From Phyllostachys edulis (Eukaryota; Streptophyta; Magnoliopsida; Poales; Poaceae), in NCBI GenBank assembly GCA_036346405.1, contig CM070546.1, positions 97,814,288 to 97,878,287 of the forward strand: 64,000 nt of DNA, in the 5' to 3' direction. The translations under genes were made by a program, and so were the position numbers. The notes under the pieces are model-generated. The model worked only from the letters and a program-made list of their open reading frames with translations, was not told the DNA's origin and did not search any database. Of this stretch, positions 35,468 to 48,195 are shown in pieces. Each line of letters opens with the position of its first letter. The stretch's first letter is position 1.

Positions 35468-38400
35468 CAGTGGCGAATCTAGGATTTTGTCTAAGGGTAT
35501 GCCATCCAAAAATTTTCATATACAATTCGGTAAATTCATTTTAGTAAATCGGTAATAATTGTAAAATTGACAACATGATTCGGTATATATGCACTGAATA
35601 ACACAATAAGGGCTTAAATTCATGGATTAAGTTCAAACCATCCGCTAAGTATACTATAAATAATTCAAAAGCCACACCGATAATTGAAATAAGGCATAAA
35701 AGAGAACCGAAGACTTACAATGCTATTTTTGTGAATATTTTACTCGACGCTTTCGAAGGGACATAAATGTCTTGATTATATCATCTTCATCAACTTCAAA
35801 GAAAATATCCCGCTCAATGAAAGTGACTAGACAATCATCCAAAAGACTATCTGCCATCTTATTTCGGTTTTGTTTTCACAAAACCATTCTGTAAAATACC
35901 CTTTCAACACTTGCCGTTGCCACGCGGTAGAAGCAATACCAATTTGAGGAGCTCATAAACCATATCATACACTTTGTGTCTCTTTGTTTCAACAAGCTTA
36001 AGAGATCAACAATATTGTCTAGACCTTTGAAGCTATCATCCTGTCTCATATCATCAATATAATTTTGTAGCTGTAATTCGAGTCTGAGCAAATTATTATT
36101 TGAGAACTCCTTTGGGTAGAACTCAGCTAGTTTACGTAGCTTCTGTGCATCAAAAGAAGCAAATGACCTAGAAGGATTGAAGGCCGACATACAAGACAAC
36201 AACTCCATATTAATCTCATCAAACCGATTATCAAGTTCTTGACTTATTTGATCAATGACACCAATATATACTTCTCTTCTGAAGTGGTCATCATTGGTTT
36301 GCTTTCGGGCATGAGCTTTCCTTGCTGATTTTCCAAAAGGAACATAATCACCATCCATAGTAGGAACTTCGACACCATGTTTATCACAAAATGAAGTGAC
36401 CTTCTCAAGAAAATTATCCCAACCATCAGACCTCAATTCTTGCATTCTTTTCTTTGCCACATTAACAAGTGATATTGCATTAAGAATATCTTGGTCTCTT
36501 CTTTGCAAACACTCAGATAACTCATTTGTATATCCAAGAACAATATACATTAAGTGTGCAAAGAAAACAAACTCAAAGTTCTCAAATGCTCCAAATACAA
36601 AATCTATTTTGGTCCAATCATCCTTTAATGCAGGATCATCCCCAAGATCAACCAGTACATCATGGATTGCTTCATACATAGTAATGATGCTGCATATAGT
36701 TTTATAATGAGATCCCCATCGAGTATCTCCAGGCCTAGGCAAACCCATCTCTTGATGTAATCCAGTTCCAGATTCAATTTCACCACAATCAAGTGCTTTC
36801 TTCACATTCTCAAGCCTAGCATTTCTAAGCATGTCATGACGCTTACAAGAAACTCCAACAATATTCAACAAGATAGATATTTGATCAAAAAAAGTCTTGC
36901 AATCAGTATTTCCTTTGTCAACAGCAACAAGAACCAATTGGAGTTGATGAGCAAAACAATGAATATAATAAGCAGAAGGTGATTCTTGCATGATCAATGT
37001 TTTCAACCCTTTAATATCTCCTTTCATGTTGCTAGCCCCATCATATCCTTGACCACGGATTTGAGTCATAGTCAAGCCATGACTAACAAGTAAAGCTTCA
37101 ATTGCATCCTTAAGTGATAAAGAGGTAGTATCATCTACATGAACAACTCCAATAAAACGCTCACATGGCCTTCCCAATTTATCAACATAACGCAAGCAAA
37201 GAGCTAGTTGTTCTTTATGTGATATATCACTAGACTCATCGCCTAAAATTGCATAGGGCTCATCACCAAGCTCTTCAATTATTTTCTTTCTAGTTTCTAA
37301 GGCACAACAAAGAATAATTTGCTTTTGTATGTCCGGGCTAGTTAAGGTACAGATTACCTAGAGCATTGTCCAAAACATATTTGTTCACTTCTTCACTATT
37401 TCCGCAAGAAATTTCAAAAGTTCAATGAAGTTCCCTCTGCTAGATTCTTCACTTTCATCATGTCCACTAAACGCCAACCCTTGATGCAAAAGAAACTTGA
37501 TACACCTAAGTGAATAAGTCAACCTTTTTGTATAAAGACGAAGATCCTCATCACTCCACTTCTCAATATTATAATCAATTCTTTGCCTTGGGTTTATAAA
37601 GCCAATGTATCTCTCTTCACCGCAATATGTGCCTTAGAACCCATATGCTTCTTGCGATGCTTTCTCTCCTATATTCCAATTCTTCCACCATCAAAAGTAA
37701 ATGTATCGACCCAACCCTTCTTGAACAAATAGCATATGAAGCAAAACACAAGATCCTTCTTAATACTATACTCAATCCAATCATGATTGTACATCCAACA
37801 ATAGTTGAATCCCGATCCCTATCGAAATCTTTCTTTTGGAAAATCATGTGCAAAAGGTTTGAATGGACCTTTAGTAATATATGCTCTTCGAATTGCATCT
37901 TGATCATTAACATAATATTTTAGAATAGGACGTCTTTCACCTGGATCATGTGGAAGGCGATTGATGTCATAAACTAGTGGTAGTGAAGACGGTTGTGGCG
38001 GCGGCGGCGGCGGCGACATAGGATTTACAATTTCCTCAACTACTCTCTCATGAGTTTGCTCTTCCACCACAGTTCAACCGGATCGAGAACGATTAGAAGT
38101 AATAGCATGCCACGCCTTCTTCTTTTTCTTCATGCTTCGAAAAAGAGATGCAATGTCCCCGCTTCTCTTCATAATCGCTTTGAATCGCATAAATATTACA
38201 AAGAACACATTGCCAAATAATTAAATAAATTACGCTTGCACGATTGAACTGTCACATATGCGATTATGGATCACTCACATGATATGGAGTGCTGAACAAA
38301 AGATCAATCTAGATCGACTGTGATGTTGCGAAAAAATCCTCCGCCTCATTGCGTGATAGATGATTCTATAATTTTAGCGTTAAGCAAAGCAATTAGCAAT

Positions 38401-38924
38401 TAAAGTACACGAATTGGCGAGAACAAAGAATCGATAAAAAATTAACCTAGATCACGAGGGCGAGGACGATCGCACAACGATGGGCGAGCAATGTACCGAT
38501 CGCCGGCGGCATGAGCGATCACTATTGGCGATTTGGCGCCGGCGTCAGGCAGGGCGAAGACTCGAAGTCGAAGTGTCAGAACCGATGGGCTTCCAGGTTC
38601 CTCGATCCGTATTGCGGTATTGAGTTATTGACCGCCGGCGGCAATACAACCGATGCGTATTGGTTTTTTTAGAATCAACCGATGCGTATTGGTGTTTGGT
38701 GAAGCCAACCATCTCACTCAAAGTCACTGGGCCGCTGGGAGCATGGGCCGCGTGCACGCTGGGCTCGATGCTCGCAGACTCAGTCGCCTCTCGCTCTCTA
38801 CATGGCGAGATGAGCATTTTTTTCTTTTTTTTTTATAAAAAAAATACATATATATACTGAATCTGTACATGGAATTGCAGGGTATGCCGGTGCATACCCA
38901 GCATACCCTGTAGCTCCGCCCCTG
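35468..38924 (-). mobile_element. hAT transposon, complete with 8 bp target duplication
   Basis: The left end is CAGTGGCGAATCTAGG and the right end, reverse complemented, is CAGGGGCGGAGCTACAGG, a typical short hAT inverted repeat starting CAG. Both sides carry the identical 8 bp CATGTGGC (35460-35467 and 38925-38932), the duplication length expected for hAT. The 3457 bp element encodes one decayed minus-strand transposase. Confidence 0.93.
35723..38172 (-). pseudogene. hAT transposase (TTF/MYM-type zinc finger, DUF4371, hAT dimerisation), decayed
   Basis: The start is the ATG at 38172 (MKRSGDIASLFRS). A proline-rich stretch follows, then a TTF-type zinc-finger region around 37690-37800 (FCFICYLFKKG). 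The long ORF at 35876-37195 has the DUF4371-like core (for example GQGYDGASNMKG and HCFAHQLQLVLVA). It reaches the hAT dimerisation motif RVATASVERVF, then shifts frame; the normal C-terminus DSLLDDCLVTFIERDIFFEV follows before TAG at 35723-35725. A TGA near 38075 and several stops at 37200-37650 break it. It would cut and paste the hAT element. The 440-codon open core indicates fairly recent decay. Confidence 0.9.
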
Positions 38925-38932
38925 CATGTGGC

Positions 38933-39285
38933 TGATATAGATAGGAACAAGTCCACTTTTGAACCTTCAACTTTTGCATCGGTATGAAAAAGAACTCTAC
39001 ACTATAAAATCTTGAACTATTGAACTGTTCACTTGCATACCGCGACCCACTCCACGCTAATTTTGGGCTGACTTGGACGCCATGTCGAAACCTTGCTGTA
39101 AAATAAAGCTACATCATTTTCTTCTCTCTCTCTCTCTTCCTCCATCTTCTTCTCTCTTTCTGCTCGCCCTCTACCCGCCACCCCTCCTTGACTTCATGGC
39201 CTCTACTAGATTCCACCCCTCCGAGCGATGCTACCCCTCCGCACCCGCTGCCCATGATCTCACCCTCGCCGCCGACTTCGCTTCT
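38933..39285 (+). other. Possible promoter and first exon of a broken host gene or transposon gene
   Basis: A CT-rich leader (39118-39160, tctctctctctc) precedes an ATG at about 39196 that opens a short GC-rich frame (MASTRFHPSERCYPS). CACTA E starts at 39286 and cuts this frame. I cannot identify the product. Confidence 0.3.
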
Positions 39286-39299
39286 CACTACTACAAAAG

Positions 39300-39640
39300 G
39301 GGCTATACTGGACGCCTCATCACAGAAGGTTCCCCGGAACCATCAGTATTAAATACAATCACAGGAAGTTTTGATTTAGCGTATATACGTGTCCTTGGCT
39401 CTTGATAAAAATAAATCGCCTGTGAAGATGTAATATCACAAACAATTCATATTTAAAACCGTCTATGAAATATCACCGACGGTTCTTAACAAGAACCATC
39501 TGTGGTATTAATAAATATCATAGACGGGTTTTAAATATAACCGTATGTGATAATTCACAGACGGTTCTTGTTAAGAACCGTCTGTGATAATTTTGTATCA
39601 CAGACGGTTTGTAGTTGGAAGTGTCTGTGATATGTTCAAT
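39300..39640. repeat. Left subterminal repeats of CACTA E
   Basis: At least eight copies of TCACAGACGGTT / AACCGTCTGTGA variants alternate in orientation, several as close inverted pairs (for example 39562-39584). Confidence 0.85.
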
Positions 39641-39994
39641 GCCACTTCAGCTCCCGCGTGATGCATCTCTTCGTCTCCCACACCGACGTTACTCCTTGTT
39701 TTATAAGAATGATTATCTGTCACCGTACTCCTTACACATCGCTCTACTCTCAAGCACAAACGAGATCATCCGCCACCGTACTCCTCACATATCTCTCTAC
39801 TCTCAAGCACAAACAAAATGGCTCCCCAGTATTCTCCCATGACACCGACATTGATGGCCTACCTCTCCATCCTATACAAGCACCCCACTGGCCGTATGCT
39901 GGCGGAAGCTGCAGAAGGACATGACAATGTCCTCCCTCCTCTGGCAGAGGTTATACGGGGACACATGATAGTGACGTTGCGCCATCTAGACGAC

Positions 39995-42900
39995 TGTGAC
40001 ATCCCAAAATTTGGCTTTTCAAAAATCTTTTGAGTAGTTTAGGTCCCTGGAAAATTTCACCAATTTTATTTGAATTAATAAATCTTAATTGAGAATTTCC
40101 TAAGTTTAAAATATTTAATTTGACTAATTTAAACATCAAGTTCACGAAAAATAGTTTTAGTTGGGTTCCTTGTGCTCCAAGGAATTTTTCTATATTTTCT
40201 TGGTTTTTTCTGAATTTATTTGCTATTTATTTTGTCTCAATTGAATTTCCATCCATTTCTTAAATTGGAAATTCAATTATCCATTTTCCTTCATGGACCA
40301 AATTTGGCTTGACCCACAGCCGCTTCCTCTCTCCTTTGGCTCAGCCTCCCCGACCCATTCCTCCTTGGCGACGACCTTGACCATGACTACTCTGAACCCT
40401 AGCGCCACGTCAGGTCCACTGTCGTCTTCATGCGCGCTACCAGCGCCAGCGCCGCATGTCTTGTTGTGTTCTCTGTCGCCGCCGCTTTTGGGCTTCCGTG
40501 CCCTAGCGCGCCTCCCCACGCTATAAATAGCCGCTCTATGCGCCCTTGATCCACCTCGTTGCACCGCCTTTGTGCACTAGCTCTCCTCCACCTCCATGCG
40601 CCGTCAAATGCCGTTGAGCGTCTTCTTCTCCAAGCACAACACCGCGCCTTCACCGTCCTTCCTCCACCGTTGAAGCTTGCTGAGTCACCGCAGCCGCGTC
40701 ACGGTGATCGCCTCCTCCTTCTGCGCCGGTTGCACGCACCATCTGGAGCTCTCATGCCCCACATCTCCGGCACCATCTTCATCTTCAACATCTCTGGCCG
40801 CGCCCGTGCACCGAAAGCACCTTCTTCACGTCCCTCGCTTCTCTGGTAAGCCCCTCCAAGATCCAATCGCATCACCATGCACCGTACCTCCCGATCTATC
40901 CACCCCCACCTTCAAATTCAAGTCTCGTTCAACGTAGCCCGAGAATTTTCCCTTTCCTCACTTTCGGCCGCCGCCCTTTCGCCGGCCAATTGCGCCTTCT
41001 CCGGTGGCCTCCGCCACGCATGGACACCACCATCGTGATCACCATGTGATGTTTAACGTCATGCCCCACCTCCCTTAGCCAGAACGCTCTCGTAGCGCAT
41101 TGCCGCCGGACAACCCACCGCCGCCGCCGCTTATTGGTTCATCGCCGTTCACCACCGTCATCCACAAGTACCCATAAGTGCACCCATGAGTTCGCAATAG
41201 CGTTCTCTACATGTTGGTATCACTCATCGCCGTTGAGACACCGCTGTGCGCCGTTGTCGCCAGAGCCCGTAGGTTCGCTCGGTGCGATGACGTCATCAGT
41301 CGTAACATCCTACGACCACGCAGCGATCGAATCAACAAGATACTCAATGTACGATGGCTTCGATAAATAGTACTCGAATTCCTTTTTGAGTATTTTCTTT
41401 AGAATAGATCTTCCAAAAGCCATATCTTCTTCACCCAAACTCTAATTGAACCCATTCAAATTTATAAATTCATCTAAATTCATTATCTATCTTCTAGTAC
41501 CATTCAATTTCAATTTGAAGTTTATTTTATTTATATTTTTGAATTTTTTTTTGCGCTTTCTTTCTCGTTGGACGTTGAAGTCCCGAAATCTTTGCTATAG
41601 CAAGGAAAGTTGTACATTTGATCATATTGAGCCCGGTTTTTCCTAAATTACTTTGATTCAATTATTGCATTTTACTTTAAGTATTTATTTAAATGCTTTG
41701 GGATTAGCTATTCACCCAATTGATTATATCCACCTTGCCTATTGTATTATCATGATCTTTTGTCACCCTAGTTTGATTAATTATTAGGTGGTATTATCAT
41801 AGCATCAACGTGGGTTGGTTAGACAAATAGTATTGCTTAGCCATGCTATGAGTCACACATATCATTTGAGTTGCAATTATAAATTTGACGAAGTGGCTAT
41901 GGAACTTTGTGTAAAACTGTGTGCTATGTGTTATTACTTTGTGATAGCATGTGTTGCACTTAACCATTAGGTTGGAAAAAGATTTAGACTGAGGTGAGTG
42001 GTGGATACTTTGTGATATGGTGAAGCTTTGTGAATGGGAATAATAATCTTTATGGCATAGTTAGAAATTGGAAGTCCCGCCTTGGTCAATTAAGGACTTA
42101 ATTTTGTACGCTATTGAACTGGGCCTTTCGTACAACTACATGTCTGGTGTGGGACGGGCCTAACTTAGTAAGTTACAGAATCTTAGCATTGACTACTCAG
42201 GTTGTAGGTTACGTGCTCAGTGATGGGTGGAGGTGTGGACTACCAAGTAGATCACATCGCGGGATGGTTCGTCGCTTACCTGTTCAACGGTGTGTGTTGT
42301 GCCAAAGCACTGAGTTTGGGTTGGTGCGATGGTTAAGCACATCGGGAGTGTCAATTATTGAGCTGAAGTTTCAGAAAGGTTTTGTTGTGATCAGCTCTGA
42401 TCCAGTTGATTGCATCTTGTGGGTAAAGTGTACAACCTCTACAGAGTGTTAATCAATCTATTTGAATAGCCGCGTCCGCGGTCATGGACATGCTCGGGGA
42501 TTTCACACGAGGAGTAGATTATCATAAAACAATTGGGAAGGGATAGATGTGTGATTTAAGTCATATGGCTGTGTGAAAGAATTTGATCAGGCTTTGTGTC
42601 CTTTGTGAAAACAAATTGTTAAATTATTATTGTTTATTTATTTTGAATTATGCTTTCAATCTATTATGTGTATTCAATTGCAAACGTTGCTTTTATGCAA
42701 AATAACCACAGAAGCCATTTTCTTTGAAATAAGCCATCATCTATATTTGCATTCTGTAGTGCAACTTATTAAGTACGGTTGTGTACTTAGTAATGCTATA
42801 ATCATTCAGATAAAGTAGAGGAATCGTTAGTCAACAAGGTCTACTTTAAGGATCGTAGAGAACTAGGTCGCACTACCCCAACCGATTGCCTGTGGGCATA

Positions 42901-43150
42901 TGGATGGGCTTCACTAAAGTTATTCCGTTACCTTCCGTTGCAGCTTATTTGAGCTATTCGCCTTTAGAGGCACTAATTGTAAGCTTTGATCTTAAGGTCG
43001 TTACTCTGATAATTATTGTTATTTGTCTATTTATTAGTCATCTTTGTATATTAAAATGATATTTCATCGATGTTGCCACTGTGTGCACTAGCGTGATCCT
43101 GGACTAGTGCAGTATACATGGAGGGTCCAGAATTGCATTTTTGGTTCCCA
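39995..43150 (+). repeat. Solo LTR (~3.2 kb) related to the element C LTR, inserted in CACTA E
   Basis: It begins TGTGACATCCCAAAATTTGG and ends near TTTTTGGTTCCCA. Its internal blocks align with the element C LTR read on the minus strand, for example gttgattgcatcttgtgggt and the 'gaatagcc...catggacatg' stretch. No second LTR or internal region is present. The target duplication is not clear (acgac versus actat), so the right edge is approximate. Confidence 0.72.
40521..40530 (+). promoter_or_regulatory. TATA box of the 3.2 kb solo LTR
   Basis: CTATAAATAG sits in a GC-rich stretch at the position corresponding to the TATA box of the element C LTR. Confidence 0.45.
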
Positions 43151-43654
43151 ACTATGTCTCCTCTGCCGTGTTTTCCGGGTGGTCTGTAGCTTCCGGCGAG
43201 CTAACCTCACAATCAGTGTAGTCCTCGAGCATGACGTTGCACGTCTACGAGAGGATTACCGTCGCCTAGAATGCGACATCGAGGCGGCGAGCAACCGAGT
43301 CGACCAAGCCAAGACGCCTCAAGCAAGAAAAGAGGGTCTATGAGCACTTTTCTACTTGGCTCCTCAAGAGGAGGTTCTTTGGGCGACTATGGAACGATCG
43401 CGTCAATGGTTGGAAGTGTTTCAGGCTACCTACGCTGATCCTGAACCCTCCGATGCCAACGACGTTGCCTACGAAGCTTTGATAACGGAGATAGCAGGCT
43501 ACTTGGGCCACTAGAAAAACTTGATCTTTTATTATTTCTACTTTTTTAAATTTTTTTGTAAGAAACGACTGGCCACACTATTTGGCCATATGTAAATACA
43601 AAAAATAATATAAAAAATCCAGTTTGAAGTTAAGTTACTGTCTATGTTGAACAT

Positions 43655-43835
43655 GTTTACTATCACAGGCAGTTTAGTGGAAACCGTCTGTGATAGATAA
43701 TTATTATAGATGGATATTAATAAGAACTGTCTGTGATAATGCATACTCCACAAACGATTTTTTAAATATATCCATCTGTGAAATGTATCACAGACGATTT
43801 GTGGTTGGAACCATCTGTGAAATGTTCAAGCCGCT
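43655..43835. repeat. Internal CACTA motif cluster left of the F-box fragment
   Basis: Several degenerate copies of CACAGACGGTT and its complement occur here. A similar cluster, also opening with a 'cag-tttagtgga' phrase, lies right of the fragment at 57395-57535. Confidence 0.75.
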
Positions 43836-44009
43836 TCAGTTCCCGCACGATGTGTCTCTTCGTCTCACGCGCCGATATTACGATGTGTCTCTTTGTCTCA
43901 GTTTGTGATACGTTTTGAAATAATGAACATGTCTTTCGCACCCTCCATCAACAATCAGCAGAGTTAAAAAAAAACTCGATCACTACGGTATTGAAAACTC
44001 ACAAACCAT

Positions 44010-44723
44010 ATGTCGCGCGCCATAGTGGACACACAGAGCATGACAGCGAGGACCAAGGCGAGGAGGTCGGTGATCGTCGTCGCTCTTCCTCATGATATCA
44101 TCGTCAACATCGTCAGCCTCATGGCCGCGAGCTCTCCTCAACCCATGGCTAACCTCTGCAGCCTACAAGCCACGCATGTATTTATATACCTACAAAAATA
44201 TGTACTACTATTTGTTGTGATAACCAATCCATGCATGCATACATGTTAGCCATTTAATTTGACTACAGAAGCATGTCACTAATCTGACTAGCAATAGCAC
44301 CTTTACTTTGGCCTTAATTTTAATTTTCTCTTATGGAGTAAATATGACGTCTTGAATTGTGTACGTATATTAAAGTTGCAAGGCCATGTACAAGGCGTCC
44401 AAGGAGCACACCGTGGGGATGTGTGTGGCGCTGGAGCGGGAGGAGGCAATGAAGTGGCTGGACAACGACTGCTACCCCGCCGTCGTCAACCACCTGGCTA
44501 GCGCTGGCAACTCGGAGGCTTGCTTCATCATCAGCCTCACGCTCGTCTTCGCGCACCAGGACATGCAGCGTGGCCTTGTGTTCCTCGAACAGGGGGTCGT
44601 CTCCGACCACAAGGCCACAGCCTACGTGCTCGGCCTCCTCCTCTACAAGGCCAGTGAGGCGCGCGACGTTTGGAAGTAATACATCAGCCAGGTCGAGGGC
44701 GAGCTGGCTGGCGGGTGCGAGAC
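44010..44723 (+). pseudogene. F-box protein (At2g35280-like) gene fragment, 5' part
   Basis: Exon 1 (44010 to about 44178) encodes an F-box start (ALPHDIIVNIVSLMAASSPQ). An intron follows, to about 44383, and exon 2 resumes with VGMCVALEREEAMKW and EACFIISLTLVFAHQDMQ. In the plant family the F-box would link a target to an SCF ubiquitin ligase. A TAA at 44677-44679 stops the frame just before YISQVEGE. Element C then splits the exon, and the gene resumes at 57064. CACTA motif clusters flank both sides, so this looks like a captured gene. It retains its intron, which suggests capture from genomic DNA. Confidence 0.72.
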
Positions 44724-46977
44724 TGTCGGCACCCAAAAATATGATTCAGGAACCCTCTGTGTATTCTGAACTAGTCCCAGATCAGTAGCAAGCTCACATA
44801 GGAAACAATGATAAAATACCATCCATTTATTCGATTTAACTAAAAAGATCTTAGAGTAACAAATAATAATAATAACTGGACCTCATGGTCAACTGTTACT
44901 TAACTTGCCACGTAGGGCTAAAGAAACAAATAAACTCTTGCAGTGGAATGAAACTCTTGAAATGGCCAATCAACATGCCCACAGGCAATCGAGTGGAGAA
45001 CGCATCCTAATCCGCAAAACCTTCATGGTACTCCTAGGCGAAGAAGTCTTGAGCAGCTTGATTTTCTTCAACTGATCAACAATGGTGCAAAGCCGTGAGT
45101 ACATAAAGTACTCAGCAAACCATAGGAAAATTTATGCAAATAGTATTCATGCACGGCCTGACAAAGGTTAGCTATATGGTTCTTTTGCAGAAAGCAGCAT
45201 TGACAACAAATATCGTAAATAGAATTAAAAGCGTAGTTGAAAACAATAATAAATAATTAAACAATCTCTTTGAAACAACTAGTGAACTTCCCATTCACTT
45301 TCCAACCCATCCAATGATAAGTGAATCCCCAATTCACCAATCGACAAAAACCACCAAGTGAATTACCCATTCACCAAGCGAACATTATACTCATCAAGTG
45401 ACCATCCCATTCACACTCCGGCTCATTTTATAAGAAACTCTATCTCTCGTGTGAAATCCCCGGACATGTCCACAACCGAGGGCACGGCTATTCGAATAGA
45501 TCAATTAACACTCTGCACAGGTTGTACACTTTACCCACAAGATGCAATCAACCGGATCAGAGTTGACCACAACGAAACCTTTTAGAAATTTCATCTCAAC
45601 AACTGACTCTCTTGTTGTGCATACAGCCCTTCCAAAACCTCACTGTGGGTTGACGCACGATGTTGGTCAGGGATGCGGTGAACCGTCCCGCGATGTAACC
45701 TTAGAAAAGGATACACACCTTCACCCATATATTACCTGAGTAGTCAGATGCCAAAACTCAACAACCTGCTAGGTTAGGCCCGTCCCATCAGGCATGTGGT
45801 TGTACGAAAAGGCCTAGTTCAATGGCGCACAAGATTAAGTCCTTGACAAGTTACTCAGGCGAGTCTACCAAAAGCACACAACGTGTTGAAACACCCCCAC
45901 TATCCACTAACCACTCGTAACTAAGTTGAACTAAGCATCTGTACGATACCCATGTTGGTGATACAAATATGTCCAACTAAAATTATCCATGCTAGGGTGA
46001 CAAATGATTCATGGCATTCAAATAGTCAATGGAGGCATAATGACAACTGGTAATAACTAACCATAAAATAATTTGTATAAAGATAGCATGCAATTATATA
46101 AAACAATATACTTTTAAAATCATAGGTTCAATATGATAAAAGGACTATGGCTTGCCTTGGAATAAATCCTGGGAATGATCTTGATCTTGGTGCACTCCTC
46201 CTTGCTCAAAACTTCCCGGAGTATCAACGTCTACTCGCAAACAAGCAAATAACCCAAATAAATAAATAATAGAGAAAAAAAAACTCCAAAAATTAAATAA
46301 AAATCTAAGACAAATATATCTTGAATTTAGATGAATTTAGGAATTTGAATGTACTCAATCGGAGTTCGGATGCAAAAGTTATGGGCTTTGGAAGATTGAA
46401 ATCGCATGAAATAAGGAAAATCATAATTTCATGAATTTACTGAATTATTTCTCTGAAGGAAAATGGAATATGACATCAGCTGACATCAGCAAAGCATTTT
46501 TTGGCTGAAACATAATGGGAATTACACTACTACAGAAAAGGTCTTCACAGACGGTTCAAAAACGTCATTACAAACGGTTTCTGGAGTCGTCTGAGTTTAT
46601 GGGTTAGTGATGACATGAGGTCATCACAGACGGTTTTGGAACCGTCTGTGATGCTTACTATCACAGATGGTTATTAACTCAGAATTGTATGTGATATATG
46701 ACTATCACAGACGGTTTGTGTCTAGAACCGTCTGTGATAACTGTCTATCACAGACGGTTCTTGTTTAGAACCGTCTATGATAAATGTCTATCACAAATGG
46801 TTCTAGACACGAACCGTCTGCGACATATATATAAAACCTCCAAGCAATGGCTGCTTGTGCCTTTAAAACCATCTTTGTCTTGCAGCCGTACTTCTTGAAC
46901 TTGTAGGCTCGATGAGAGGTCGCTCATGGCAGCTGTGTCATCCTCACGACCCACCGAAAGTCTTTGGGGACTACAAG

Positions 46978-46980
<3 letters not shown>

Positions 46981-47054
<74 letters not shown>
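46981..47054. repeat. (TA)n microsatellite
   Basis: A pure TA run of about 74 bp inside the short CACTA, at the position equivalent to 33193-33429 of D. Confidence 0.95.
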
Positions 47055-47056
<2 letters not shown>

Positions 47057-47460
47057 TTTTTTAAAGGCACAAGCGACCACCGCTGGAGATTTTATAGAGA
47101 AGAGATCGAGAATAGATTGGTAGGACGATATGTACACAGGCGCAAGGAGGAGAACTTGACCATCATGAACACGGTTACAAATTAGCCTAACCTTTACAAA
47201 TCTGAAAAGTTAATTGCTGCCAAGCCCCATCCGAACCACATTGATCCCATGTAAGCCAACCAAGCACAAAGAACCGGCATCAATAGCCCTCAGTACCCAT
47301 TAGAGAGTAACCAAACCCACCATTTTGGCCCATTCATTTTTTTTCAATCTGAACCCACAGCATGAACTAAGCAAGATGCACAGAATGCACATACACCAAT
47401 ATCCCTCAGTTTATATCATAGATCGGATATATATAATTAATTAATTTGTTCCACTAAACC

Positions 47461-47461
<1 letters not shown>

Positions 47462-47529
<68 letters not shown>
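47462..47529. repeat. (TA)n microsatellite
   Basis: A second TA run inside the short CACTA, equivalent to 30073-30150 of D. It marks where the captured genes of D would lie. Confidence 0.95.
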
Positions 47530-47530
<1 letters not shown>

Positions 47531-47670
47531 CAACATATAATTAATATAGTAACTTCACCTCCAAACTAGATTTTTTTTATTTTGTCATTTTTCATATGGC
47601 CAAGCAGTAAGGCTAGTCGCTTCTTACAAAGATTAAAAAAAGTAGAAACCTATAAATAAACAAAGTTTTT

Positions 47671-48195
47671 CTAGTGGTGGAGGTAGGCTGCTATCTCCGT
47701 CTTCAATACTTCGTAGGCGGCGGACAGTTTGTGATCGAACAAAGCCTGAAATGCATCCACCCACTGACGTGCTCGTTCATGTGTCTCCCGAAGACCCTTG
47801 GACTGTTGAACCAAGAAGAATTGAGCCCATAGGCTCTCTTCCCTTTCTTGAGGGGTCTCGGCCTGGTCGACTCGGTCGCTCGCCACCTCGATTAAGAAGT
47901 CCAAGTCATGGCAAGCCTCCTAGAGACATGCAACATCGTTGTGGAGGACCACATCGATGACACGATAAATTCACCAAAAGTGGGAGATCACCCGAAAGAC
48001 GCGGCGAAGGAGGTTGTCAAGACGGTGGAAGGTGGCAGTCACCTGCTCTGGAAAATTCTCGGAGAGAGGAGTGAAGACACTATTGAAACAATGTTCTTCG
48101 GCAGCATCCACCAACGTATGGCCAGAGAGTTGCTCGTACAGTACAGCCAGGTAGGCCATCAATGCCGGCGACAAGGAAACAGAAGAGGCAGCCAT
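47671..48195 (-). pseudogene. CACTA-associated ORF of unknown family, best-preserved copy
   Basis: Reading from ATG at 48195 (MAASSVSLSPALMAYLAVLY) to TAG at 47671-47673, about 175 codons, with a stop after VISHFW and another after DVACL. The C-terminal half (EVASDRVDQAETPQEREESL, then AYEVLKTEIAAYLHH) is open for 78 residues. Two more copies lie in D and E. I do not recognise the family. It has no transmembrane segment or signal peptide that I can see and is predicted helical. Confidence 0.65.

Larger units (their letters stand above)
39818..43514 (+). pseudogene. CACTA-associated ORF of unknown family, copy in E, split by a solo LTR
   Basis: The 5' part (39818-39994, beginning MAPQYSPMTPTLMAYLSILY) and the 3' part (43151-43514, with LEHDVARLREDYRRLECDIE and ending YLGH) together match the full-length copy on the minus strand at 47671-48195. 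The solo LTR at 39995-43150 interrupts it, and a TGA lies near 43341. The family is not recognised. It is charged and predicted to be mainly helical. Confidence 0.6.

Noticed and set aside
39300..39640. CRISPR-like array of short repeats
   Set aside because: Repeats alternate in orientation, vary in sequence, have irregular spacing and sit inside CACTA ends in a plant genome.
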